64,000 bases of DNA, from NCBI RefSeq assembly GCF_007679345.1, contig NZ_VEGH01000014.1:62001-126000 (forward strand), read 5' to 3'. This DNA is from Cellulosimicrobium cellulans (GTDB lineage Bacteria; Actinomycetota; Actinomycetes; Actinomycetales; Cellulomonadaceae). Made by a program: the position numbers and the translations under genes. The notes below the pieces were generated by a model, which saw only the letters and a program-made list of their open reading frames with translations, ran no database searches and had not been told where the DNA came from. Positions 35,204-43,690 of this stretch are shown one piece after another. Position 1 is the first letter of the stretch, and every line of letters begins with the position of its first letter.

Positions 35204-36271
35204 TCAGGCGCCCGGCGCCGGGCCCGTGGTCGTGCCGAGGCGCAGCCGGACCGCCAGGACCTCGTCCGGCGGGGTCTCGCCGGCCAGCAGGGCCTCGATG
35301 GCCCGGCCGACCACCGCGCCCTTCTCCGTGATCGGCTGCGTCACGGTCGTGAGGACGTCCGGCGCGAGCCAGGGCAGGTCCAGCCCGTCGAACCCGGCGA
35401 CCGACACGTCCTCCGGCACCCGCAGCCCGAGCTCCCGCGCGCCCAGCACGACCCCCGACGCCAGCAGGTCGGACTGCGCCACGACCGCCGTGGGCCGCGT
35501 CTCCGCGGGGCCCGACAGCAGCGCCTGCGCCGCCGCGTGCCCGTGCTCGACCAGCGACGCGGGCGTCTCGTACACCGCGACCGGCGTCACCCCGGCGTCG
35601 GCCAGGCCGTCCAGCCGGCGCCGCGCGATCGACCAGGTGATCTGCCCGAGCCGGTCGGCGTCGGCGAGCCCGCTGCGCCGGTCCGGGCCGAAGGGCAGGG
35701 TCACGGTCGCGATCCGCTCGTGGCCCAGGCCGGTCAGGTGCCGGGCGATGTCCGCGACGCCCCCCCGGTCCTCGATGCCGACGGTCACGATCCCCGGCAG
35801 GTCCTGCCCCTCGACCACGACCAGCGGGATCCCGCGGCGCTGCAGCGCCTGCAGGGTCGGATCGTCCAGCGTCCCGCCCCAGATGAGCACGGCGACGTCC
35901 ATGGCGGCGGACTCGACCAGCGGGTCGACCGCCGGGGCGCCGGGCTCGAGCGAGCCGGGCACCAGCAGCACCCCGAGGCCGAGCGGGCTGATCGTGTCGA
36001 CCAGGCCGTCGAGCAGCTGCACCGACACCGGCTCACGGAACGACCGGCGCAGCGCGTCCCCGACGACGACGCCGACGATCCCCGACCGCCCGCTGCGCAG
36101 CTGCCGCCCGAGCGGGTTCGGCCCGGCGTAGTCCAGGCCGGCGGCGGCGTCGAGGACGCGCTGCCTGGTCGCCTCGGCGATGGGCCCGGCACCGGAGAAG
36201 GCCAGGGACGCGGTCGAGACCGAGACCCCGGCGGCGGCGGCCACGTCGGCCAGGGTCGGTCGCTGGGACAC
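35204..36271 (-). CDS. LacI family transcriptional regulator
   Basis: A 355-residue repressor-type protein. The N-terminal helix-turn-helix (TLADVAAAAGVSVSTASLAFSG) and hinge are followed by a periplasmic-binding-like sensor domain (GIVGVVVGD ... DVSVAGFDGL). GTG 36271 is chosen because GGAGG lies seven bases upstream and this gives the usual short lead before the helix-turn-helix; GTG 36316 would add 15 residues. It is divergent from an MFS gene. Two CGAATCGATTCG-type palindromes in the gap are its likely operators, so it probably controls itself and the transporters. The ligand is probably a sugar but is unknown. Confidence 0.93.
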   Translation of the reverse strand: MSQRPTLADVAAAAGVSVSTASLAFSGAGPIAEATRQRVLDAAAGLDYAGPNPLGRQLRSGRSGIVGVVVGDALRRSFREPVSVQLLDGLVDTISPLGLGVLLVPGSLEPGAPAVDPLVESAAMDVAVLIWGGTLDDPTLQALQRRGIPLVVVEGQDLPGIVTVGIEDRGGVADIARHLTGLGHERIATVTLPFGPDRRSGLADADRLGQITWSIARRRLDGLADAGVTPVAVYETPASLVEHGHAAAQALLSGPAETRPTAVVAQSDLLASGVVLGARELGLRVPEDVSVAGFDGLDLPWLAPDVLTTVTQPITEKGAVVGRAIEALLAGETPPDEVLAVRLRLGTTTGPAPGA

Positions 36272-36374
36272 CGCGGCGCCTCCGGGTGTGCGGGGCTCGG
36301 GGGTGAGGGGCGTCACCGTCCCCCGTGAGTCGTTGACGCCGTGGCCAGCGTACCCGCAGACTGGTGCGGTCCCC

Positions 36375-36386
36375 CGAATCGATTCG
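36375..36386. promoter_or_regulatory. LacI-type operator 1
   Basis: A perfect 12-bp palindrome, CGAATCGATTCG, with the central CG typical of LacI-family sites. It is 36 bases centre-to-centre from operator 2, in the gap between the regulator and the first MFS gene. Confidence 0.8.
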
Positions 36387-36409
36387 ACCCGCCCGCTCCG
36401 GCGCCTGGA

Positions 36410-36423
36410 TCGAATCGATTCGA
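36410..36423. promoter_or_regulatory. LacI-type operator 2
   Basis: A perfect 14-bp palindrome, TCGAATCGATTCGA, extending the core of operator 1 by one base on each side. The pairing of two sites suggests cooperative binding or looping by a tetrameric or paired dimeric regulator. Confidence 0.82.
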
Positions 36424-36483
36424 ACCGGGCCTCGACCCGGTCGGGACCTCTTGACCACCCCCTTGCACCGACCTGGAGCTGCC

Positions 36484-38061
36484 GTGAGCCAGCAGCGGGC
36501 CCGCACCGGGCGCGCCCCCCTCCGCCCGGCCAACCGCCGACCCCGCCCTGAGGCGCCCGTGACCGGCGGCCGCCGGCCGGGCCGGTCCGGCCGGGCCACG
36601 TCGTCGACTCCGCGGCTGCCCGTGGACCCCGCGGTGCACCGCGCCCGGTGGCTGCTGATGGGCCTGTTCGCGCTGAGCGGCCTCATGCTGTCCAGCTGGC
36701 TTGCCCGGCTGCCCGCCGTCCGCGCGGCCCTCGACCTCGGGACCGCGGAGCTGGGCGGCCTGCTCATCGCCGGCTCGATCGGCTCGCTGGCCACCGTGTC
36801 GGTCGCCGGCGTGCTGGTCAACCGGTTCGGCGGGCGCGCGGTGCTGTACGTGTCGATGGTGGCGTTCGCCGCCGCCTACGTGCTGATCGGGGTCGGTCCC
36901 ACCATCGGCTCGGTCCCCGTGCTGACGGTCGGCATCTTCCTGTCGGGCGTCGGCTTCGCGATCGGCAACGTGCCGCTGAACGTCGAGACCGCGGCCGTCG
37001 AGCGGCGCATGGGCCGCACCGTGCTCCCGCAGTTCCACGCCGCGTTCTCGATCGGCTCGGTGCTGGGCTCCGGCATCGGCGCGCTGTGCGCCGCGGCCGA
37101 CGTCCCGCTGCTCGCCCAGTTCGCGGCCACCGCCGTCGTCGGCACCGTGTGGCGGCTGGTGTCGGTGCCCGGCGCGGTCATCGAGTCGCTGCCGCCGGAC
37201 CGGGCCGCCCTCGCGGCCGCCCGCGACGTCCGCGCGGAGGGCCGCAGTCCGCGCGAGGCGGGCCTCGCCGGCCGGCTGCGCGCCGCCCGGGTCCGCCGCG
37301 TCGCCCGCCCGGGTTCCGCCCTCGGTGCCTGGCGCGAGCCCCGCACGCTGCTGATCGGCGTCGTCATCATGTCCGCCGCGCTGTCGGAGGGCGCCGCGAA
37401 CGACTGGCTGGCGATCGCCGTCGTCGACGGGTTCGACCAGGTCGAGGCCGTGGGCGCCGCGATGTTCGGCGTGTTCGTCGGGGCGATGACCCTGGTCCGG
37501 CTGCTCGGCACGCAGCTGATCGACCGGTACGGGCGCGTGACCGTGCTGCGCACCTCGGGCCTGGTGTCGTTCGGCGGCCTGCTGCTGTTCGGCTTCGCGC
37601 CGTCGCTGCCGCTGGCGGCCGTCGGCATCGTCGCCTGGGGCTGCGGCGCCGCGCTCACCGTCCCGCTGGGCATCGCCGCCGCGTCCGACGACCCGCTGCG
37701 GGCGGCGAGCCGGGTCGCCGTCATCTCGTCGTTCTCCTCGACGGCGTCCCTCGCGGCGCCGCCGCTGCTGGGCCTCGCCGCCGAGCTGCTCGGCACCCGG
37801 CACGCGCTCCTGCTCATCACGGTGGCGATGGTCGCGTCGGTGCTGCTGGCCCGGACGGTCCGCCGCCCGGACGGCGTCGCCGGCGCGGGCACCGCCGCCC
37901 CCGTGCCCGACGACCCGGCGGCCCCCGTGGTCGCCACCGCCGTGCCCGCTGCGGTCCCCGCGCTCGAGCTGCCGGGGGAGGACGCCGTGTGCGTGCCCTC
38001 CGGTACCGTCCGACGGGAGCCCGCCGGCGACCACGTGCCGGAGCCGGCCCGCCCGGCCTGA
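36484..38061 (+). CDS. MFS transporter, first of two tandem paralogues
   Basis: A 525-residue permease with twelve predicted helices. The first helix holds SSWLARLPAVRAALDLG, shared with the next gene, and SEGAANDWLAIAVVDGF starts the second half. The last about 70 residues are Pro/Ala/Val-rich and cytoplasmic. The substrate is unknown; the layout recalls YbjJ-like carriers. GTG 36484 has GGAG upstream, and GTG 36559 (GAGG upstream) is an alternative that removes a basic lead. Two operators for the divergent LacI regulator lie just upstream. Confidence 0.88.
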   Translation: MSQQRARTGRAPLRPANRRPRPEAPVTGGRRPGRSGRATSSTPRLPVDPAVHRARWLLMGLFALSGLMLSSWLARLPAVRAALDLGTAELGGLLIAGSIGSLATVSVAGVLVNRFGGRAVLYVSMVAFAAAYVLIGVGPTIGSVPVLTVGIFLSGVGFAIGNVPLNVETAAVERRMGRTVLPQFHAAFSIGSVLGSGIGALCAAADVPLLAQFAATAVVGTVWRLVSVPGAVIESLPPDRAALAAARDVRAEGRSPREAGLAGRLRAARVRRVARPGSALGAWREPRTLLIGVVIMSAALSEGAANDWLAIAVVDGFDQVEAVGAAMFGVFVGAMTLVRLLGTQLIDRYGRVTVLRTSGLVSFGGLLLFGFAPSLPLAAVGIVAWGCGAALTVPLGIAAASDDPLRAASRVAVISSFSSTASLAAPPLLGLAAELLGTRHALLLITVAMVASVLLARTVRRPDGVAGAGTAAPVPDDPAAPVVATAVPAAVPALELPGEDAVCVPSGTVRREPAGDHVPEPARPA

Positions 38062-38126
38062 CCCCGGCCGGGGCCGCCGCGCCCCGACCCCGCCCCTACC
38101 CGCACGACCTCCCGTGGAGCCCCGCG

Positions 38127-39371
38127 ATGACGCACCCCACCCCGGCCGCCCCGTCCGCACCGCGCGCCGTGCGCACCGCCTCGGTCGCGGTGTTCGTGGT
38201 GTTCGCCCTGTCCGGGTTCAACTTCTCGAGCTGGGCGGCCCGGCTGCCGGCGGTGCGGGACGCCCTCGGCCTGTCGGAGGCCCAGATGGGCCTGCTGCTG
38301 CTCGTCGGGTCGTGCGGCTCGCTGGTCGCGCTCCCGCTGTCGGGGCTGGTGGTGACCCGGATCGGCGCGGTGAAGGCCGTCGCCGGGTTCGCGCTGCTCA
38401 ACGCGGCGGGCCTGTCGATCGCGACGTTCGGCGCGGCGATGGGCGAGGTCGTCGTGACCGCCGCCGGCCTCGTGGTGTTCGGGGTCGGCACCGGCGTGTG
38501 GGACGCGGCGATGAACCTCGAGGGCGCGATGGTCGAGCAGAAGCTCGGGAAGACCGTCATGCCGCGGTACCACGCGGGCTTCTCCCTCGGCACGGTGGTC
38601 GCCGCCGGCGTCGCCGCGGTGGTCGCCGCGGCGCACGTCCCGGTGCAGGTGCACGTCCCGGTGGCCGTCCTGCTGTCCTCGGTCGCGGTGCTCGTGGCGG
38701 TGCGGTCGTTCCTGCCCGCGGGCCAGCACGCGCCCGCCGCCGACGGCGAGCACGCCGCGCACGCCCCGCGGTCGGTGTTCGCCGCCTGGCTGGAGCCGCG
38801 CACGCTGCTCATCGGCCTGGTCGTCCTCGCCGCCGCGCTCACCGAGGGCGCCGGCAACGACTGGCTGAGCCTCGCGGTGGTCGACGGCTTCGACCAGTCC
38901 GACGCGGTCGGCGCCATCTCGTTCGGCGTCTTCGTCACCGCCATGACCGTGATGCGGTTCCTGGGTACGGCGCTGCTCGACCGGTTCGGGCGGGTCGCCG
39001 TCCTGCGGCTGTGCGCGGGCCTCGCGCTGGTCGGCCTGCTGATCTTCGGCCTGGTCCCGGACGACCTGCTGTGGCTCGCGCTGCTTGGCGCGGTGCTGTG
39101 GGGCATGGGCGCGGCGCTCGGGTTCCCGGTCGGGATGAGCGCGGCGAGCGACGACCCGCTGCACGCGGCCGCCCGGGTGTCCGTGGTGTCGACCATCGGC
39201 TACTCGGCGTTCCTGGCCGGCCCGCCGCTGCTCGGCCTGCTGGCGCACGAGGTCGGCTACCGGCACGCGCTGCTGGCGATCGCGGTGCCGATCGTCATCG
39301 GCCTGCTCGTGGTGAACGCCGCGGCACCGGCGCGGCGGGAGCCCGCGGAGCGGCCTACGCTCGTCCCGTGA
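38127..39371 (+). CDS. MFS transporter, second tandem paralogue
   Basis: A 414-residue twelve-helix permease, clearly related to the previous product (FSSWAARLPAVRDALGL; EGAGNDWLSLAVVDGFDQS; SAASDDPL). It lacks the long C-terminal tail of the first. A 65-base gap after it and the same strand suggest one transcript under the LacI regulator. Its stop overlaps the GTG of murB, so a cell-wall gene may be co-expressed with these transporters. Confidence 0.9.
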   Translation: MTHPTPAAPSAPRAVRTASVAVFVVFALSGFNFSSWAARLPAVRDALGLSEAQMGLLLLVGSCGSLVALPLSGLVVTRIGAVKAVAGFALLNAAGLSIATFGAAMGEVVVTAAGLVVFGVGTGVWDAAMNLEGAMVEQKLGKTVMPRYHAGFSLGTVVAAGVAAVVAAAHVPVQVHVPVAVLLSSVAVLVAVRSFLPAGQHAPAADGEHAAHAPRSVFAAWLEPRTLLIGLVVLAAALTEGAGNDWLSLAVVDGFDQSDAVGAISFGVFVTAMTVMRFLGTALLDRFGRVAVLRLCAGLALVGLLIFGLVPDDLLWLALLGAVLWGMGAALGFPVGMSAASDDPLHAAARVSVVSTIGYSAFLAGPPLLGLLAHEVGYRHALLAIAVPIVIGLLVVNAAAPARREPAERPTLVP

Positions 39372-40462
39372 CCACCGACGTCCAGTCCGCGACCTTCAGC
39401 GAGCTCACCACCCTCGGGGTGGGCGGCCCCGCCGACCGGCTCGTGGAGACGAGCACCGAGGCCGAGCTGATCGACGCGGTGCGCACCGCCGACGCCGAGG
39501 GCGTCCCGCTGCTGGTGCTGGGCGGCGGGTCCAACCTGCTCGTCTCCGACGCGGGCTTCGACGGCCTGGTGGTCCGGGACGTCCGGCGCGACCTGACCAC
39601 GCCCGACCACTCGGCGTGCGCCGGCGTCACCGTCACGGTCGCCGCGGGCACCCCGTGGGACGACGTGGTCGCGCACGCCGCCGCGCACCGGCTCAAGGGC
39701 ATCGAGGCGCTGTCCGGGATCCCCGGCTCGACGGGCGCGACGCCCGTCCAGAACGTCGGAGCGTACGGCCAGGAGGTCGCCCAGACGATCGCCACGGTGC
39801 GGGTGTGGGACCGGCAGAAGAGCCGGGTGCGGACGCTCCCGGTCGTCGACCTGCAGTTCGGCTACCGGACGTCGCTGCTCAAGCGGTCGATGCGGTCGCT
39901 GCCGGACGCCGCCGACCCCGGCGCCCCCTGGTTCCCGACGCCGCGGTACGTCGTCCTGGACGTGACGTTCCAGCTGCGCGTCGCCGACCTCTCGGAGCCG
40001 ATCCGGTACGCCGAGCTCGCGCGGGCCCTCGGCATCGCGGTGGGGGAGCGGGCGCCGCTGCCGGAGGTGCGCGCGACCGTGCTGGCCCTGCGCGCCCGCA
40101 AGGGCATGGTGCTCGACCCCACGGACCCGGACACCCGCTCGGCGGGGTCGTTCTTCACGAACCCGGTGCTGACCGAGGCGGACGCCGCGGCGCTCCCCGA
40201 GGACGCGCCCCGGTTCCCGGCCGGCGAGGGCCTCGTGAAGACCAGCGCCGCGTGGCTGATCGAGCAGTCCGGGTTCACGAAGGGCTACGGCCTGCCGGGG
40301 CCGGCGGCGCTGTCGACCAAGCACACCCTGGCGCTGACGAACCGGGGCGGCGCGAACGCCGGCGACCTGCTCGCCCTGGCGCGCACGGTGCGCGACGGCG
40401 TCGCGCACCGCTACGGCATCACGCTGGAGCCGGAGCCGGTCCTGGTGGGCGCCGACCTCTGA
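39368..40462 (+). CDS. murB: UDP-N-acetylenolpyruvoylglucosamine reductase
   Basis: A 364-residue FAD enzyme that makes UDP-N-acetylmuramate, a peptidoglycan precursor. Family signatures are FSELTTLGVGGPADRL near the start, VLGGGSNLLVSD (FAD), GIPGSTGATPVQNVGAYGQE, and RSAGSFFTNPV with the catalytic Ser; a Glu is in the C-terminal third. The length fits the type I actinobacterial form. GTG 39368 overlaps the MFS stop. In related actinobacteria murB tends to sit close to hadAB; here the LacI-MFS unit lies between. Confidence 0.96.
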   Translation: MTTDVQSATFSELTTLGVGGPADRLVETSTEAELIDAVRTADAEGVPLLVLGGGSNLLVSDAGFDGLVVRDVRRDLTTPDHSACAGVTVTVAAGTPWDDVVAHAAAHRLKGIEALSGIPGSTGATPVQNVGAYGQEVAQTIATVRVWDRQKSRVRTLPVVDLQFGYRTSLLKRSMRSLPDAADPGAPWFPTPRYVVLDVTFQLRVADLSEPIRYAELARALGIAVGERAPLPEVRATVLALRARKGMVLDPTDPDTRSAGSFFTNPVLTEADAAALPEDAPRFPAGEGLVKTSAAWLIEQSGFTKGYGLPGPAALSTKHTLALTNRGGANAGDLLALARTVRDGVAHRYGITLEPEPVLVGADL

Positions 40463-40523
40463 CGCCGGACGCGCCCGCCCCGGCGCGCCCGTCGCCCCAC
40501 ACCCGTCGCGAATGAGCGCGGTG

Positions 40524-40551
40524 GGTTGATCAACCGGAGGGTTGCGCAACC
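40524..40551. promoter_or_regulatory. Two adjacent GGTTG-NN-CAACC palindromes
   Basis: GGTTGATCAACC (40524-40535) and GGTTGCGCAACC (40540-40551) stand four bases apart at the convergent ends of murB and the deaminase gene; the second is inside the deaminase coding end. They resemble a pair of operator half-site palindromes but lie at gene ends, so a hairpin role is also possible. Confidence 0.4.
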
Positions 40552-41570
40552 GGGTCGGCAGCCAGCCACGCGTCGATGCCGGCCAGGAGGCGCGCCCTCG
40601 TGCCGTCCGAGGCCCGGCTCGCGCGGATCGACGCGCGGGCCAGGTCGGCCAGCTCGGCGTCGGTGAAGCCGTGCACCTCGCGGGCCGTCGTGTACTGCTC
40701 CACCAGCCGGGACCCGAACAGCAGCGGGTCGTCCGCACCGAGGGCCACCGTCGCACCCGCGTCGACCAGCCGGCGCAGCGGCACGTCCTCCGGCCGGCGG
40801 TAGACGCCGAGCGACACGTTGGACGCCGGGCACACCTCCAGGGCGATGCCGCGGTCCACGATCCGGCCCAGCAGCGCGCCGTCCTCCGCCGACCGCACCC
40901 CGTGGCCGAGGCGGTCCGGGGCCAGCGACTCCAGGACGTCCTCGACGTGGGGCGGGCCGAGCAGCTCGCCGCCGTGCGGCACGGACGCCAGGCCCGCCCG
41001 CCGGGCGATCGAGAAGGCCGGGGCGAACTCCGGGGTCTCGCCGCGGCGCTCGTCGTTGCTCAGGCCGAAGCCGATGACCTCGCCGGGGCCGTCGCCCGCG
41101 TACCGGGCGGCCAGCCGCGCGAGGGTCCGCGCGTCCAGCGGGTGCCGCATCCGGGACGCGGCCACGATCACGCCCACCTCGACGCCGAGGTCCGCGCTCG
41201 CCGACCGCGCCTCGTCCAGCACGATCTCCAGGGCGGGCGTGATGCCGCCGACCGGAGGCGCGTACGACGTCGGGTCGACCTGGATCTCGAGCCGGCCCGA
41301 GCCCTCGGCGGCGTCGTCGGCCGCGGCCTCCCGCACGATCCGGCGCAGGTCCGCCTCGCCGCGGACGCACGCGCGGGCCGCGTCGTACAGCCGCTGGAAC
41401 CGGAACCAGCCCCGCTCGTCGGCGGGGACCCGCAGGCCCTCGCCGTCGAGCAGCGTGGCCGGCAGCCGGACGCCCCGCTCAGCGGCCAGGTCGGCGAGCG
41501 TCTGCACGCGCATCGACCCGGTGAAGTGCAGGTGCAGGTGGGCCTTCGGGAGCAGGGCCAGGTCGCGCAC
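40530..41570 (-). CDS. Adenosine deaminase family protein
   Basis: A 346-residue amidohydrolase. The metal motif HLHLH is at about residues 11-15 (KAHLHLHFTGSMR), SVPHGGEL is near 195, LGHGV near 220, and the catalytic GADDPLLFG near 275. Family members deaminate adenosine, and some act on 6-aminodeoxyfutalosine or other purines; here FTGS replaces the usual LEGS/LDGT, so specificity is open. The start is GTG 41570. It is the only gene of its transcript and converges on murB. Confidence 0.88.
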   Translation of the reverse strand: MRDLALLPKAHLHLHFTGSMRVQTLADLAAERGVRLPATLLDGEGLRVPADERGWFRFQRLYDAARACVRGEADLRRIVREAAADDAAEGSGRLEIQVDPTSYAPPVGGITPALEIVLDEARSASADLGVEVGVIVAASRMRHPLDARTLARLAARYAGDGPGEVIGFGLSNDERRGETPEFAPAFSIARRAGLASVPHGGELLGPPHVEDVLESLAPDRLGHGVRSAEDGALLGRIVDRGIALEVCPASNVSLGVYRRPEDVPLRRLVDAGATVALGADDPLLFGSRLVEQYTTAREVHGFTDAELADLARASIRASRASDGTRARLLAGIDAWLAADPVAQPSG

Positions 41571-41632
41571 CCGGCGAGTCTGCCTGATCCCCGCGCGCCC
41601 CGCCCCCTCCGCCGCGCCGGGGCCCCGCCGGC

Positions 41633-41704
41633 GCGAGGTCGAGGGTTCGCGTCGAGGTCGAGGGGTTGCGCGGGCGGTTTGACGCGAAACCCTCGACCTC
41701 GGCG
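41633..41704 (-). repeat. 72-bp intergenic repeat, copy 2
   Basis: This is the second copy of the element found at 6485-6556. Read on the minus strand, the direction of the response regulator gene that ends 16 bases before it, it has the same orientation relative to the upstream gene as copy 1. The inverted outer arms and the inner third half-site are preserved, with most differences in the variable middle. Confidence 0.85.
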
Positions 41705-41719
41705 GGGCCCGGCACGGGG

Positions 41720-42376
41720 TCAGGGCGCGGGGAGGAGGCCGCGCTGCATCGCGACGGTGACCGCGTGGGTGCGGTCGTCGACGCCGAGCTTCGCGAACGA
41801 GCGCAGCAGGTGCGTCTTCACGGTCGCCTCGGTGATGTACAGCTCCCGGCCGATCGCGGCGTTCGACAGACCGCGCGCCACCCCGGCCAGCACCTCGAGC
41901 TCGCGCGCCGTCAGCCGCTCGCCCTCGCCGCGCATCTGCTGCACCAGCCGCGACGCCACGGACGGCGACAGCGCCGACTCGCCCCGGGCGGCGCCGCGCA
42001 CGCCCGCCACGAGCTGGTCCCGCGGGGTGTCCTTGAGCAGGTACCCGGTGGCGCCCGCCTCGACCGCGCGCAGGATGTCCGCATCGGTCTCGTAGGTGGT
42101 GAGCACGAGCACCCGCACGCCCGGCAGCTCGGCGACGATCCGCGCGGTCGCGGCGGCGCCGTCGAGCACCGGCATCCGCAGGTCCATCAGCACCAGGTCC
42201 GGCCGGAGCGTCCGCGCGGCCTCGACCGCCGCGGCCCCGTCGGCGACCTCGCCGACCACCTCGACGTCCGGCTCGACGGTCAGCATGCCGACCAGGCCCG
42301 ACCGCACCACGGGGTGGTCGTCGGCCACCAGCACCCGTACCGCCGCCGTGGTGTCCTGCTGCTCCCGCGCGGTCAC
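41720..42376 (-). CDS. Two-component response regulator, NarL/LuxR type
   Basis: A 218-residue regulator. The receiver domain has the acidic pair (ADDHP), the phospho-Asp in LVLMDLRMP and the Lys in LLKDTP. The C-terminal LuxR helix-turn-helix is LTARELEVLAGVARGLSNA. GTG 42376 overlaps the kinase stop as GTGA. The operon order transporter ATPase, permease, kinase, regulator suggests that it controls that exporter. Confidence 0.95.
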   Translation of the reverse strand: MTAREQQDTTAAVRVLVADDHPVVRSGLVGMLTVEPDVEVVGEVADGAAAVEAARTLRPDLVLMDLRMPVLDGAAATARIVAELPGVRVLVLTTYETDADILRAVEAGATGYLLKDTPRDQLVAGVRGAARGESALSPSVASRLVQQMRGEGERLTARELEVLAGVARGLSNAAIGRELYITEATVKTHLLRSFAKLGVDDRTHAVTVAMQRGLLPAP

Positions 42377-43668
42377 ACCGTCCCCGTCCCCGGGCCGGCG
42401 TGCGGCCCCTCGTCGCGGAGCGGCATCGCCAGCCGCACCCGCGTCCCGCGGCCGGGCTCCCCGGCCACGTCGAGCGTCCCGCCGCCGGCGGTGACGCGCT
42501 CGCGCATCCCGCGCAGCCCGACGCCCTCGGCGGTGCCGGGCGCGAGGCCCTGCCCGTCGTCCAGCACCTCGAGCGACAGGGCGCCGTCGTCCCGCACCAG
42601 CCGGAGCAGCACCCGGCGGGCGCCCGCGTGCTTGCGGACGTTGGCCAGCGCCTCCTGCGCGGCCCGCAGCAGCACGACCTCGGTGTCCCGGTCCGGGGCG
42701 CCGGCGTCGCCGAGCACGACCTCGACGCGGACCCCCGTCTCGGCCTGGAACCGCTCGGCCAGCCGCTCCAGCGCCTCGGCGAGCGTGGCGTCCGCCAGGG
42801 CGGCCGGCCCGAACGCGGCGACCAGGGCCCGCGCCTCGGCCAGGTTCTCCCGGGCCACCCGCTCCACCTGGTCGAGCCGGTCCCGCGCGAGCTCGGCCCG
42901 GCCGGCGTCGAGCTGCGCCTGCGCGGTCTGCGCGAGCATCACGACGCTGGTGAAACCCTGCGCGAGCGTGTCGTGGATCTCCTGGGCCATCCGCTCCCGC
43001 TCCGCGAGCACCCCCGCGGCGTGGTTGCTCTCGGCGAGCTGGGCCTGGGCGGACTCGAGCCGTTCGAGCAGCTCCGCCCGCTCCTCGGACCGCTCGGCGA
43101 CCCGGGTGATCCAGACGCCCAGCGCGAGGGAGAAGATCAGGCCGACCGCCATCTGCGCGACCAGCACGACCAGGTCGCGCGCCGACGGGTCCTCGCCCGC
43201 CGCGAACGCCGCCGTGGCGATCGCGGTGCACGAGCACACCGCCAGCACGACGGACGCCACGACGCCCTCGCGCATCGAGGCCGCGAAGAACCAGACCTGG
43301 GAGAAGCCGACGAACAGCAGGATCGACCCGATGGTGCTGACCCCGCTGCACAGCGAGACCACCAGCACCAGCACCACCAGGTACGCCCGGGTGAGCCGCA
43401 GGTCGCCGGTCCGCGCCCCGCGGCGGCCGACGAGCACGTACGCGGCCAGCAGCACGAGCAGGCCGCCGAGCGCGGCCCAGGTGGAGCCGGCCGGCGGGTA
43501 GCTGTCGGCGACGGTGACGATGGAGATCGCGCTGATCGCCAGCAGGGCGTAGAAGGCGGCGTCCCACCCGGCCAGCGAGCGGCGCCAGAACATCGTCCGC
43601 TCGGACTCGGCACGGGCGGCGCCGGGGGCCGGGGCCGTCGCCCCGTCCCCCGGTCGTGCTGCGCTCAT
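42373..43668 (-). CDS. Sensor histidine kinase, NarL-partner (HisKA_3) type
   Basis: A 431-residue kinase. About six hydrophobic helices fill residues 40-200, with almost no external sensor loop. A dimerisation helix carries the phospho-His in MAQEIHDTLAQGF, and a short ATPase domain contains DDGQGL and GVGLRGMRERV. Membrane-embedded sensing is typical of LiaS/DesK-like kinases that respond to envelope stress. The start is uncertain: ATG 43668 lacks a clear ribosome site, and GTG 43704 would overlap the permease gene. Confidence 0.93.
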   Translation of the reverse strand: MSAARPGDGATAPAPGAARAESERTMFWRRSLAGWDAAFYALLAISAISIVTVADSYPPAGSTWAALGGLLVLLAAYVLVGRRGARTGDLRLTRAYLVVLVLVVSLCSGVSTIGSILLFVGFSQVWFFAASMREGVVASVVLAVCSCTAIATAAFAAGEDPSARDLVVLVAQMAVGLIFSLALGVWITRVAERSEERAELLERLESAQAQLAESNHAAGVLAERERMAQEIHDTLAQGFTSVVMLAQTAQAQLDAGRAELARDRLDQVERVARENLAEARALVAAFGPAALADATLAEALERLAERFQAETGVRVEVVLGDAGAPDRDTEVVLLRAAQEALANVRKHAGARRVLLRLVRDDGALSLEVLDDGQGLAPGTAEGVGLRGMRERVTAGGGTLDVAGEPGRGTRVRLAMPLRDEGPHAGPGTGTV

Positions 43669-43690
43669 CACGGGCCCAGTGTGGCGCAGG

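Noticed and set aside
40530..41570. Considered naming the deaminase as a futalosine-pathway enzyme
   Set aside because: No other futalosine-pathway gene is in the window and the residue pattern does not separate the two activities.
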